The notes beneath the pieces were generated by a model that was given only the letters and a program-made list of their open reading frames with translations, was not told the origin of the DNA and did not search any database. A stretch of DNA of 21,952 bases from WQXF01 sp031553615 (GTDB taxonomy: Bacteria; Bacillota; Clostridia; Christensenellales; Aristaeellaceae), in contig JAVBLJ010000038.1 of NCBI GenBank assembly GCA_031553615.1, positions 1-21,952 on the forward strand, written 5' to 3'. The translations under genes were made by a program, and so were the position numbers. Shown here one piece after another: positions 8,067 through 15,817 of this stretch (positions are counted from its first letter, which is position 1; the number at the start of each line of letters is the position of its first letter).

Positions 8067-8098
8067 TTCGTATGCGATGTACTTCGTATGCGATATAC
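8067..8098 (-). repeat. Tandem 16-bp direct repeat upstream of the SIMPL gene
   Basis: TTCGTATGCGATGTAC (8067-8082) is followed without a gap by TTCGTATGCGATATAC (8083-8098), 15 of 16 identical. It lies between the anti-sigma stop and the SIMPL start, about 80 bases upstream of the latter. A possible weak minus-strand promoter (TTCTAT, 17 bases, TACATC) overlaps it. It could be an activator or repressor site. Confidence 0.5.
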
Positions 8099-8130
8099 AT
8101 AGAACGTAAGCCGGAGGGAAATGCATGCGT

Positions 8131-9057
8131 TCACGCTTTTTTTCTGCGCCGGTGCCGCCAGTAAAGAAGCACGATCGGGGTGCAGAGGGCGGCGAACAGT
8201 CCGGCGTCGATCAGGAATTCCGTCAGGGGGTAGGCGGGGGATTCCTGGGCCGTTTCCGTTTCGGCGTTTGTAGCGGCGAACTCGCCGACATCGGATTCCT
8301 GCGGGCCCTCTTGCGGCTCCAAAGTGAGTGTCTCTGTGACATGCTTTGGTTCGGCCTTGGCCTTGGCCTCAAGTTCGGGCTCGGTCTCAAGCACGGTCTC
8401 ACTGGCGAAATCAGCCAGCGCTTCGGATTGGGCTTGCGGCGCTGATGGAGCGAGCGCGCCACCCAGGGCATCGGAGGCTTGAGCGGCCCCTGTACTGGCA
8501 CCGGATTGGGGAGCCCCCTCGGTTTCCGCGCTCGCGCTGTAGCGTTGCGAGATCGTCTCATCCAGGGCGTTGGCCATATCCGCATCGCTGGCGGAGGCAC
8601 CTTCCTCGCCCCAGGTGAAGGGATCGTTACGAGAGGAATCCTGCGCGGCGTCGCTGAGCTGGGGCGTGCTTTGCGGCGCGAGCAGCGTGGGCAGGTACAG
8701 GCGACCGGCGCGCACCAGGTTGGCTCCGCCGACCAGGAGCACCAATCCGGCGGCAACCGAGGCCCAGGACTCCCAACGCCGGGAAGAGAACGCGCGCTTT
8801 TTCGCGAGGTGAGGCTTGAGGTCGAGGGCTGCCTCGGTGCGCACCGCCTGCCGCCAGGCCATCGCGGCAGTTTCGGGTACGTCGACCTCCGGCCCCAGTT
8901 CCTCACAGACCTCCTGCGCGGCCTCGAGCGCGGTCAGCAGCTCGGCGCAACCGGGGCAGGCTGCGGCGTGTTCGCGCATGCGGGCTTCATCCGCGCCCGT
9001 CAGTTCGCCATCCAGCCAGGCGTGCAGGAGCCGCTCAAACTCATTGCAATGCATCAT
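8131..9057 (-). CDS. Membrane-anchored anti-sigma factor with zinc-finger (ZAS) domain
   Basis: This 308-residue protein should bind and hold the ECF sigma factor encoded just upstream. The N-terminal anti-sigma domain contains the HxxxCxxC motif (His30, Cys34, Cys37) after an FERLLHAWLDGEL helix, with Cys4 as an extra potential zinc ligand. A first membrane segment lies at about 98-115. It is followed by about 160 residues rich in Ala, Glu, Ser, Gln and Pro, then a second membrane segment near 281-299 and a basic RHRRRKKA tail. The start is one of two adjacent ATGs (9057 or 9054); GAAGGAGG is 5 bases from the first and 8 from the second. It overlaps the sigma gene by 17 bases, implying translational coupling. 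Two membrane spans with a long outer loop are less usual than one span. Confidence 0.87.
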   Translation of the reverse strand: MMHCNEFERLLHAWLDGELTGADEARMREHAAACPGCAELLTALEAAQEVCEELGPEVDVPETAAMAWRQAVRTEAALDLKPHLAKKRAFSSRRWESWASVAAGLVLLVGGANLVRAGRLYLPTLLAPQSTPQLSDAAQDSSRNDPFTWGEEGASASDADMANALDETISQRYSASAETEGAPQSGASTGAAQASDALGGALAPSAPQAQSEALADFASETVLETEPELEAKAKAEPKHVTETLTLEPQEGPQESDVGEFAATNAETETAQESPAYPLTEFLIDAGLFAALCTPIVLLYWRHRRRKKA

Positions 9058-9649
9058 GAACGCCTCCTTCGCTGGTTTGGACGCGCTCCGCGTCAAAAAG
9101 TTCCGGCTTTTGGGCCAATATTCCCGCCAATTTTTCCCGGGCACGGTGGATGCGGGATTTCACTGTGCCCAGCGTGAGGCCCAGGGCCTCGGCGACCCGT
9201 TCGTAAGATTCACCCTGGATGTCGCGCAGCACCAACGCGGCGCGTGCATCGGGGGTGAGCTCGGTTAGAGCCTCGTGCACGGCCTGCCTTCGCGCGGCTT
9301 CGACCACTGCTTCCTCCGGCGAGGCCGCAGGGTCCACGGGCGTGAAGCCCTCTTCGGATAGCGCATCCAGCGAGGCAGCCGCCCGCAGCTTGCGCTTGCG
9401 CAGCGCATCCAGGCAGGCGTTGGTGGTCACGCGATACGCCCAGGTGCCAAACCCGGCCCGTTCATCGAATTCAGCGAGCCCCCGCCACAGCCGCAACATC
9501 GCTTCCTGCAAGGCGTCCTGCGCATCCTGCGGGGAGTTCATCATGCGAAGGCACACCGCATACAGCCGCCGCTCGTAAGGGGAAACCAATTGCTCGAATG
9601 CGTCCGCGTCGCCGCGCCGGGCTTTCGCAATCACCGCATTTTCCTGCAT
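9041..9649 (-). CDS. ECF (sigma-70 family, group 4) RNA polymerase sigma factor
   Basis: The 202-residue protein has region 2 at about residues 20-90 (EQLVSPYERRLYAVCLRMM, then DAQDALQEAMLRLW and FGTWAYRVTTNACLDALRKRK). Region 4 is at about 130-185 (LTPDARAALVLRDIQGESY and LGLTLGTVKSRIHRAREKL as the helix-turn-helix). It has no extra C-terminal domain. The start at 9649 is chosen because the conserved part begins at once and AAAGGAG lies 11 bases before it; an upstream ATG at 9703 would add residues unlike the family. It is cotranscribed with the anti-sigma gene. The signal sensed and the regulon are unknown, but the secreted SIMPL protein next door is a plausible target in an envelope stress response. 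Confidence 0.93.
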   Translation of the reverse strand: MQENAVIAKARRGDADAFEQLVSPYERRLYAVCLRMMNSPQDAQDALQEAMLRLWRGLAEFDERAGFGTWAYRVTTNACLDALRKRKLRAAASLDALSEEGFTPVDPAASPEEAVVEAARRQAVHEALTELTPDARAALVLRDIQGESYERVAEALGLTLGTVKSRIHRAREKLAGILAQKPELFDAERVQTSEGGVHDALQ

Positions 9650-9708
9650 GCCGCACCACGCTCCTTTGCGCGCGTGAGATATCCGTTGATGACCGTAACA
9701 CATTGACT

Positions 9709-9717
9709 ATCATAACA
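9709..9717 (-). promoter_or_regulatory. Probable extended -10 promoter of the sigma/anti-sigma operon
   Basis: On the minus strand TGT-TATGAT (9709-9717) has the TGn extension, and the -35 region is poor (TGTATG at 17 bases). The short motif ACACATT occurs three times nearby (about 9698-9704, 9715-9721 and 9749-9755), which may be incidental. No convincing ECF-type autoregulatory promoter was found. Confidence 0.4.
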
Positions 9718-9787
9718 CATTTTAGACCGCACATACAGTCACTTTGGACACATTTGGATGCAGGGCCGCCGATCGGCATTCCGCGCG

Positions 9788-9816
9788 TTGACAGTCGGCA
9801 TGCAAGGGACTATAAT
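9788..9816 (+). promoter_or_regulatory. Consensus promoter of trkA-trkH
   Basis: A perfect TTGACA (9788-9793), a 17-base spacer and a perfect TATAAT (9811-9816) lie 70 bases before the trkA start. This is the best promoter in the window and predicts strong constitutive expression unless repressed. Confidence 0.9.
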
Positions 9817-9886
9817 GGGCGGCGTATCGTGAATAATACCCCCGTCTTTTTGCCTGAAAGTACTGATTTTCCTAGTGGAGGGTGCC

Positions 9887-11251
9887 ATGCGGATCACAAT
9901 TGTTGGCGATGGCAAGGTAGGCTTTGCCTTGGCGGAGCAACTATCCAAAGAAAAACATGACGTAACGATTATCGACAAAAACGCCGCGGCGCTCCAGCGG
10001 GCCGACGATGCGCTGGATGTGCTTTGTATCGAAGGAAACGGTGCCAGCGTGCGCGTTCAGCAAGAGGCAGGCGTGCCCCACACGGATTTGCTGATTGCCG
10101 CCACCAGCAGCGATGAAATGAACATGGTTTGCTGCCTGCTGGGCCGCAAGCTGGGCGCGAAGAACACCATTGCCCGCATTCGCAACCCGGAATATACGCA
10201 GGATTTGCCGCTGCTCCAAAAGGAGCTGGGGCTGACCATGGTGATCAACCCGGAGGAGGCGGTGGCGCGCGAGATCGCACGGGTGCTGCGCTTCCTGCAT
10301 GCCGACAGCATCGAGCCCTTTGCCCGGGGGCGTTTAGAGCTGGTGGGCTTCCGCGTGCAGCCCACGGATCTCATCGTGGGCACGCCGCTGGTGGATTGCG
10401 TGAAGCGCCTGCCCCACGACGTGCTTTTTTGCGCCGTGGAGCGCGATGACGACGTGCTCATCCCCAACGGCGAAACCGTGATCCGCGCCGGAGATATTGC
10501 GCACGTCATCGGGCAGCCCGCCGATCTTCATCAATTTTTTAAAGTGCTGGGCCGGGGCGGCAACAAAGTGCACAACGTGATGATCGTCGGCGGCGGCAAG
10601 ATAGCGCACTACCTGGCCAAGGATTTGCTGGCGACCGACAAGGTTGTAAAGGTGATTGAGCTGCATGAGGAGGCCGCGCTGCAGCTGAGCAGCGAGCTGC
10701 CCGATGTGCTGGTGATTCGGGGCGACGGCACCGATGTAGCGCTGCTCGAATCGGAAGGGCTGCAACAGATGGATGCCTTCGTGGCCCTCACGGATCGCGA
10801 CGAGGAGAATATGATGATCGCTTTGCACGCCCACGAATGCGGGCTGCGCAAGGTGGTGACCAAGATCAATCGCCTCAACTATATGAACCTGATCCATCGC
10901 CTGGGCGTGGATAGCGTGTTTAGCCCCAAGCTGGTGGCGGCCAACCGCATCGTGCGCTACGTGCGCTCGCTGGAGAACGCGGAGGGATCGGCCATCGAGA
11001 CCCTGCTGCGCATTGCGGGCAACAAGGCCGAAGCCCTGGAGTTTGAGGCCTGCGCGCAATCGCGTCTGGTGGGGCAACCGTTGCGCCACCTGCCGCTCAA
11101 GCGCGATGTGCTCATCGCGGCGCTGGTACGCGATGGCCGCATCGTGATCCCGCGCGGTGATAGCGTCATCCAGGCCAAGGATCGGGTCATCGCCATCACC
11201 CGCGATTTGACGGTGATTGATTTGAACGATCTGCTGGAGGGTAAGTCGTAG
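9887..11251 (+). CDS. trkA: Trk potassium uptake system regulatory subunit TrkA
   Basis: The 454-residue cytoplasmic protein is the NAD(H)/nucleotide-binding gating subunit that assembles on the TrkH channel. It contains two tandem RCK units: a Rossmann domain at about 1-120 with the G7-D-G-K-V-G12 loop and Asp30 for ribose binding, an RCK_C domain at about 140-220, then a second Rossmann domain starting near 230 with GGGKIA at 235-240 and a second RCK_C domain to the end. This double arrangement and length match full TrkA rather than single-RCK KtrA. The ATG at 9887 follows GTGGAGGG. A GTG four codons upstream lies before that site and was not chosen. Two bases separate its stop from trkH. 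Confidence 0.95.
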   Translation: MRITIVGDGKVGFALAEQLSKEKHDVTIIDKNAAALQRADDALDVLCIEGNGASVRVQQEAGVPHTDLLIAATSSDEMNMVCCLLGRKLGAKNTIARIRNPEYTQDLPLLQKELGLTMVINPEEAVAREIARVLRFLHADSIEPFARGRLELVGFRVQPTDLIVGTPLVDCVKRLPHDVLFCAVERDDDVLIPNGETVIRAGDIAHVIGQPADLHQFFKVLGRGGNKVHNVMIVGGGKIAHYLAKDLLATDKVVKVIELHEEAALQLSSELPDVLVIRGDGTDVALLESEGLQQMDAFVALTDRDEENMMIALHAHECGLRKVVTKINRLNYMNLIHRLGVDSVFSPKLVAANRIVRYVRSLENAEGSAIETLLRIAGNKAEALEFEACAQSRLVGQPLRHLPLKRDVLIAALVRDGRIVIPRGDSVIQAKDRVIAITRDLTVIDLNDLLEGKS

Positions 11252-11253
11252 CC

Positions 11254-12696
11254 ATGAATTATCGATTGATCCTCCGCCTGCTGGGCACAGTGCTCAAGTA
11301 CGAGGGGGCCATGATGGTGCCCGCGCTCGCCGTGGCGCTGATTTACGGCGAAAGCGACGTGTCCGCGTTCCTCATCGCAATTGGTGTACTGGAACTGGTG
11401 GGCGTTCCGCTCTCCTGCATCAAGCCTCACGCCCGCCCTATGCAGGCGCGCGAGGGCTTCGCCGCGGTGGCGATCATTTGGCTGCTGATGTCGGTGTTCG
11501 GCGCGCTGCCCTTTATGTTCAGCGGCGCGATCCCCCGCTTCGAAGAGGCTTTCTTCGAGTGCGCTTCCGGCTTTACGACGACGGGAAGCACCATTCTGCG
11601 CGATATCGAATCGCTGCCGCATGGTATTCTGTTCTGGCGCAGCTTTACCCACTGGCTGGGCGGCATGGGCGTGCTGGTGCTGGCGATTGCGCTGCTGCCC
11701 TCGCTGGGCGCGGGCACAGTGAACCTGCTCAAGGCTGAATCGCCCGGCCCCGCTCCGGGCAAGCTGTTGCCCAAGCTGGGTGCGACCGCCAAGACACTCT
11801 ATATCATCTACGCTGCCATGACGCTGGTGCTGGTCGTGCTGCTGATGCTGGCGGGGATGCCGCTCTACGATGCGCTGATCCACGCGTTCGGTACCGCGGG
11901 AACGGGCGGGTTTTCCAACCGCAACCTCTCGGTGGGCGCGTACGGCAACCCGGCTGCGGAGTGGATCATCGCCGTGTTTATGATGCTTTTCGGCATGAAC
12001 TTCACGATCTACTTCTACCTGATTCACCGCGAGATCCGCCGGGCCTTGAAAAATGAGGAGCTTTGGTGGTTCTGGATACTCACGGTGGGGGTGGCGGCGG
12101 TGGCGTTCCTCCAGATCGTTCCGCTGTACCAAAGTGCGGGAAGTTCGGCGCGGCACGCGTTTTTTCAGGCGGCCTCGATCGTCACCACCACCGGCTATAG
12201 CACGGTGGACTTCAACCTGTGGCCGCACCTTTCCAAAAATCTGCTGCTCATGCTGATGGTCATGGGCGCTTGCGCCGGTTCCACGGGCGGCGGTTTGAAG
12301 GTGGTGCGCGTTCTGCTGCTGACCAAGACGATGCGCCGGGCGGTGGGCCGCATGATTCATCCGCGCATGGTGCAGCAGGTCAAGCTGGACGGCAGACCGG
12401 TGCATGACGACCTGCGCCACGGCGTGATGACCTTCTTTTCGACCTACATGTTCATCGTGGTGTTTGGCGTGTTGGTGATATCGCTCGATAACTTCGATCT
12501 GGCGACTACGGTCACCTCGGTGCTGACCTGCATCAGCAACGTGGGCCCCGGCATGGAGCTGATTGGCCCCATGGGCAATTTCAGCGGGTTTTCCGTGTTG
12601 AGCAAGCTGGTGCTGGCGGTCATCATGATCGTGGGCCGCCTGGAGATTTTTCCGGTACTGATGCTTTGTTCCACCCGGCTTTGGCGCAAATCGTAG
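11254..12696 (+). CDS. trkH: Trk potassium uptake system membrane subunit TrkH
   Basis: This 480-residue integral membrane protein forms the potassium permeation path and works with the TrkA protein encoded two bases upstream. Four pore-loop segments with the expected glycine are visible: FTTTGSTIL, TAGTGGFSN, TTTGYSTVDF and ISNVGPGME. They alternate with strongly hydrophobic helices (for example PALAVALIYG and VLVLAIALLPSLG). STGGGLKVVR lies between the third and fourth pore units, as in other TrkH/KtrB proteins. No close Shine-Dalgarno is visible (GGAGGG is about 12 bases before the ATG), so translation is likely coupled to trkA. The family usually transports K+ with Na+ or H+. Confidence 0.95.
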   Translation: MNYRLILRLLGTVLKYEGAMMVPALAVALIYGESDVSAFLIAIGVLELVGVPLSCIKPHARPMQAREGFAAVAIIWLLMSVFGALPFMFSGAIPRFEEAFFECASGFTTTGSTILRDIESLPHGILFWRSFTHWLGGMGVLVLAIALLPSLGAGTVNLLKAESPGPAPGKLLPKLGATAKTLYIIYAAMTLVLVVLLMLAGMPLYDALIHAFGTAGTGGFSNRNLSVGAYGNPAAEWIIAVFMMLFGMNFTIYFYLIHREIRRALKNEELWWFWILTVGVAAVAFLQIVPLYQSAGSSARHAFFQAASIVTTTGYSTVDFNLWPHLSKNLLLMLMVMGACAGSTGGGLKVVRVLLLTKTMRRAVGRMIHPRMVQQVKLDGRPVHDDLRHGVMTFFSTYMFIVVFGVLVISLDNFDLATTVTSVLTCISNVGPGMELIGPMGNFSGFSVLSKLVLAVIMIVGRLEIFPVLMLCSTRLWRKS

Positions 12697-12730
12697 CCCG
12701 CCGAACGTGTTGGGCGGGCATTAGCTTTTT
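12696..12730 (+). terminator. Possible weak terminator after trkH
   Basis: GCCCGCC (12696-12702) pairs with GGCGGGC (12713-12719) over a 10-base loop. A TTTTT run starts only 6 bases later (12726-12730), so termination may be partial and allow some read-through into the next gene. Confidence 0.5.
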
Positions 12731-12746
12731 GGTAGGAGGATGAGCG

Positions 12747-13637
12747 ATGGATAATCCCGTGATCTCTTGGCTGTTTGATACCGATGCGCTGCGCGTTTGC
12801 CCGGAGGGCCAGCCCTTTTGGTATACCTCGGGCAAGATGGGGCCTTTCTATATTAATACGCATTTCCTTTGCGGAGGGGAAGCGCAGGCGCTGGCGTTGC
12901 TGACCGACATAGAGGCTGCGGCGCTGCAGCCGCTGGAGCTGCCGAGCATCATCGGTGACAAGCTGGACGCGCTGGCGCAGGCCGATGCGCGCTACGGTGC
13001 GCTGATTGCGAAGCTGGTGGACCTGGCGCGAGCGGCGCAGGCCGCCGAAGGATTTGACATGGTGTCGGGCGGCGAGCGGCGGGATTTCTTCTTTTCGCTG
13101 CCGGTGGCGCGCGCTTTGGGGTTGCCGCACCTGAGCATATTCAAGGATCTTTCGGCGGTGTACACCGATGCCGAGGGCCGCACCGTACCCGCTGCGGAGG
13201 CCGCGCTGCAGGGCAAGCGTGCGCTGCACGTGGTCGATTTGGTGACCGAGGCTTCCAGCTACTTCCGCGCCTGGATTCCGGCGCAGGAAGCGCTGGGCTC
13301 GCGCATCGTGTACTCGTTGGCGGTGGTGGATCGCGACCAGGGCGGGCGCGAAAAGCTGGCCGAGGCGGACATTCCGCTGCGCACGCTGGTGAAGGTGGAT
13401 GGATCTCTCTTCGAGTACGCGGTGGCGCAGGGCAAGCTGACTGCCGCGCAGGGTGAGATGGCGCAGGCTTTCCTGGCCGATCCCGATGCGTTCATGCGCG
13501 ATTTCCTGCGCGCGCACCCGGATTACCTGCAGCGCCAGATCGCGCTGGGCGGCAAGGCCAAAGAGCGGGCCGAGCGTTGCATTGAGTTGGGTTTTGATAG
13601 GATGGGCTCTGACAAGCTCGGCTCTGATAAGTCATAA
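12747..13637 (+). CDS. Orotate phosphoribosyltransferase-like protein (type I PRTase fold)
   Basis: This 296-residue protein resembles a clostridial group annotated as orotate phosphoribosyltransferase. The opening region (FWYTSGKMGPFYINTHF at about residues 24-40) and the SGGERRDFFFSLPVARALG stretch (107-125) are the hallmarks. The PRPP-binding loop, normally an acidic pair followed by TTG, is replaced by VVDLVTEASS (Asp164 retained), so PRPP-dependent chemistry is uncertain. It is longer than typical PyrE (about 210 residues) because of a helical C-terminal extension. The last codons contain a 12-base direct repeat (13605-13616 and 13620-13631) giving GSDKLGSDKS. TAGGAGG supports the start. 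Its stop is 4 bases before the next gene, implying coupling. No other pyrimidine genes are nearby. Confidence 0.75.
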   Translation: MDNPVISWLFDTDALRVCPEGQPFWYTSGKMGPFYINTHFLCGGEAQALALLTDIEAAALQPLELPSIIGDKLDALAQADARYGALIAKLVDLARAAQAAEGFDMVSGGERRDFFFSLPVARALGLPHLSIFKDLSAVYTDAEGRTVPAAEAALQGKRALHVVDLVTEASSYFRAWIPAQEALGSRIVYSLAVVDRDQGGREKLAEADIPLRTLVKVDGSLFEYAVAQGKLTAAQGEMAQAFLADPDAFMRDFLRAHPDYLQRQIALGGKAKERAERCIELGFDRMGSDKLGSDKS

Positions 13638-13641
13638 CGCC

Positions 13642-14628
13642 ATGCGCTTGCTGTACGTTGTAACGGAAGCGGACGCGATGCACACGCTGCGCGCCCTGCT
13701 GACCACAAGGCTTCATCTCTCCGGTACGCAACGCGCCGCCTGCTTGGCGGCGGGCGGCGTGCTGGTGGATGGCGCCTTTCTTTTTGCCAACCAGCGCGTG
13801 CCGGTGGGCGGGGTGATCTCGGCGGAGCTGCCGCCCGCGCCGCCCTCGGATATCCCGGCGGAGCCGGAGCTGCCGCTGCGCGTGGTGTACGAAGATGAAG
13901 CGCTGCTGGTGGCGGACAAGCCTGCGGGCATGCTGGTGCACCCCTCGGCCGCGCAGTACGCGGGTACGCTGCTCGGCGCGGCGCTGGGGCATTTGCAGCG
14001 CACCGGGCAGCCGCTGTGCGCGCACCCTGTGCACCGGCTGGATAGGGGTACCAGTGGGCTGGTGGTGTTCGCCAAGCATCCGCATGTGCAGGCGCGCTGG
14101 ATGGAAGCGATGGCCGAGGGCCTGGTGCGCAAGCAGTACGAAGCCTGGGCTTTGGGAGAATACCCGGCGGCGGCCGGGGAGATCGACCTGCCCATCGCGC
14201 GGCTGGAGGAGCGCGGGCCGCGCGGATCGATCGAAGGAAGTAGGCGCGATGAATCCGGCGGGGAAAAGGGCGAGGAGGAGCGGCCCAGCCTGCGGCGTGT
14301 GGTGCGGGGTGACGGCCAGCCTGCGCTCACGCGCTACCGCGTATTGGAACAGGTCGAGCGGGAGGGGCGCACGCTGAGCCGGGTTGCGTTTGAGCCGGTG
14401 ACTGGGCGCACCCACCAGCTGCGCGTGCACAGCTTGGCCGTAGGCTGCCCGCTGCTGGGGGACATGCTGTATGGCACCGAGGATTCGCTGGCGCTTTCAC
14501 GCCAGCTGAGGCTGACAGCACAAATGCTGCATGCCGTCCAGCTGTGCTTTCCGCACCCGCTAAGCGGCGTGGCAATGCATATAGAAAGCCCGGCGCGTTG
14601 GCCGAGCTTTTGGGGGGAAAAGATGTAA
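13642..14628 (+). CDS. RluA-family RNA pseudouridine synthase
   Basis: The 328-residue protein converts specific uridines in rRNA or tRNA to pseudouridine. The catalytic motif HRLDRGTSGLVVFAK contains Asp134. An S4-like RNA-binding region at about residues 12-60 precedes the catalytic domain, and GRTHQLRVH near 256 is the conserved downstream motif. Between about residues 192 and 215 there is a charged Glu/Gly/Arg-rich insertion (GSRRDESGGEKGEEER) absent from typical members. No ribosome binding site is visible, and the ATG follows the upstream stop by 4 bases, so translation is probably coupled. An alternative upstream ATG in the same frame (13453) would overlap the previous gene by nearly 190 bases and is rejected. 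The target uridine cannot be predicted. It ends 13 bases from the convergent glycosylase gene with no clear terminator. Confidence 0.9.
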   Translation: MRLLYVVTEADAMHTLRALLTTRLHLSGTQRAACLAAGGVLVDGAFLFANQRVPVGGVISAELPPAPPSDIPAEPELPLRVVYEDEALLVADKPAGMLVHPSAAQYAGTLLGAALGHLQRTGQPLCAHPVHRLDRGTSGLVVFAKHPHVQARWMEAMAEGLVRKQYEAWALGEYPAAAGEIDLPIARLEERGPRGSIEGSRRDESGGEKGEEERPSLRRVVRGDGQPALTRYRVLEQVEREGRTLSRVAFEPVTGRTHQLRVHSLAVGCPLLGDMLYGTEDSLALSRQLRLTAQMLHAVQLCFPHPLSGVAMHIESPARWPSFWGEKM

Positions 14629-14641
14629 AGATTGCGGCGCG

Positions 14642-15817
14642 TCAGCAGCGGATATCGCCTTCCCAGCCCTCCAGGTCGAGCAGCTTGGTATGGCGATCCA
14701 GGCATTCGCGGACGCCCTCCGGGTCGGTGGGATGCTCCCACCATGCGCCCAGCACGCGCAGGCACTTCGCCTTGCGGTCGCGCACCATTTCGATGCGCCC
14801 GACCAGCGCTTCGCCCTGCAGCACGGGCAACACATAGTAGCCATACTGGCGCTGCGCCACCGGCGTGTAGACCTCCCATCGATAATAAAAACCAAAGAGC
14901 GCTTCGATCAGTTTTCTGTCCCACAGCATGTTGTCCAGCGGGGCCAGGAATTCGGTGCGTTTTTTCTTTGCGCGGCTTTGTAGCAGGGATTCTAGCCGTT
15001 CCGCCGCTTCGCTTTGCAGGAAGCAGGGCTCGGTGATGCCTGAAACGCCGGTGATTTCCACGGGCACGATGCGTCCCTCGGCCTGCAATGTATCAAAGGC
15101 TTGCGCGCGCGTGCTGCCTTGAAAGTGGATGCCCAGCAGCGCATCGCTGGGGCGTGCCCACAATAGGCCCACGCTGCCGATACGCCGGTGCACACGCCAT
15201 GCCTCGTACTGCGCGTCGTTTTCGAAAGGGTCGGGCGCGGCGAACAGCGCAGCGGGCACGTGGCGCTCAGCCAGATCGAACGCGCGCAGCGTGCCCTTCT
15301 TGTGGTGCACGACCAAATCGCCGGTGAAATACAGCGTCTCCATGGCGGCGCGGGAGAGCGAGGTAGGCGACCAACTCCAATCCACGCGCTTGCCCAAATC
15401 GATATCAGAGGAAAACAGCGGCCCACGCTCGACGATCTGCCCCTTCACAACATCCAACACAGGTACGATTTCCTCGCGGCTGCGCGACCAAGGGTTGGCA
15501 CGGTATGCCTCGCGTTCGCGGCTGAACATCGGCCAATCCGCCATAGGAAAGACCGACATGTTTTTATCCCAGTAATCCACGAGGGTGCGCTGCTTGTACA
15601 GCGCATCGTGCAGCATTTGCCGGGTGAAGCCTTGCACGCGCGCATTGAGCACCAGCTCGGTGTTGCGCCCGCATACATCCAGCGGATCGAACTGCAGGCA
15701 GCCTGCCTGTCGAGCAAAATCGAGCAGGCCGCGCATGCCTACGAACCGACGCGCGCCGCTGAGCCCTTGCCAATCGAGCAGGAAGCGCAGGGCGGTGCGC
15801 CGGTCGATGGTCAGCAC
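14642..15817 (-). CDS. YcaQ/AlkX-family winged-helix DNA glycosylase
   Basis: This 391-residue protein belongs to the HTH_42 (DUF1006) family, which includes E. coli YcaQ, a glycosylase that removes bulky alkylated bases and unhooks interstrand crosslinks. The catalytic QxD motif is visible as Gln42-Phe-Asp44 in GCLQFDPLDV. The C-terminal QYGYYVLPVL region and the winged-helix segments are as expected. I place the start at a GTG at 15817, because GGGGAGG lies 6 bases before it and the conserved domain begins immediately. The longer frame to 15916 would overlap the exporter gene by 106 bases. With the GTG start it overlaps the stop of the upstream MFS gene by 7 bases (GTGCTGA), a clear sign of coupling. 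Confidence 0.85.
   Translation of the reverse strand: MLTIDRRTALRFLLDWQGLSGARRFVGMRGLLDFARQAGCLQFDPLDVCGRNTELVLNARVQGFTRQMLHDALYKQRTLVDYWDKNMSVFPMADWPMFSREREAYRANPWSRSREEIVPVLDVVKGQIVERGPLFSSDIDLGKRVDWSWSPTSLSRAAMETLYFTGDLVVHHKKGTLRAFDLAERHVPAALFAAPDPFENDAQYEAWRVHRRIGSVGLLWARPSDALLGIHFQGSTRAQAFDTLQAEGRIVPVEITGVSGITEPCFLQSEAAERLESLLQSRAKKKRTEFLAPLDNMLWDRKLIEALFGFYYRWEVYTPVAQRQYGYYVLPVLQGEALVGRIEMVRDRKAKCLRVLGAWWEHPTDPEGVRECLDRHTKLLDLEGWEGDIRC

Noticed and set aside
7991..8134. N-terminal extension of the SIMPL protein to 8134
   Set aside because: It would bury the signal peptide at residue 49 and overlap the anti-sigma gene, whereas a good ribosome binding site precedes the ATG at 7990.
8131..8160. 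Terminator at the end of the anti-sigma gene
   Set aside because: A T-run and a 4-bp GCGT/ACGC pairing are present on the plus strand only. On the minus strand the run is A and encodes the basic tail.
10957..12420. Long minus-strand open frame (487 codons) opposite trkA/trkH
   Set aside because: It is a shadow of the transporter genes with Gln/His/Arg-rich composition and no recognisable domain.
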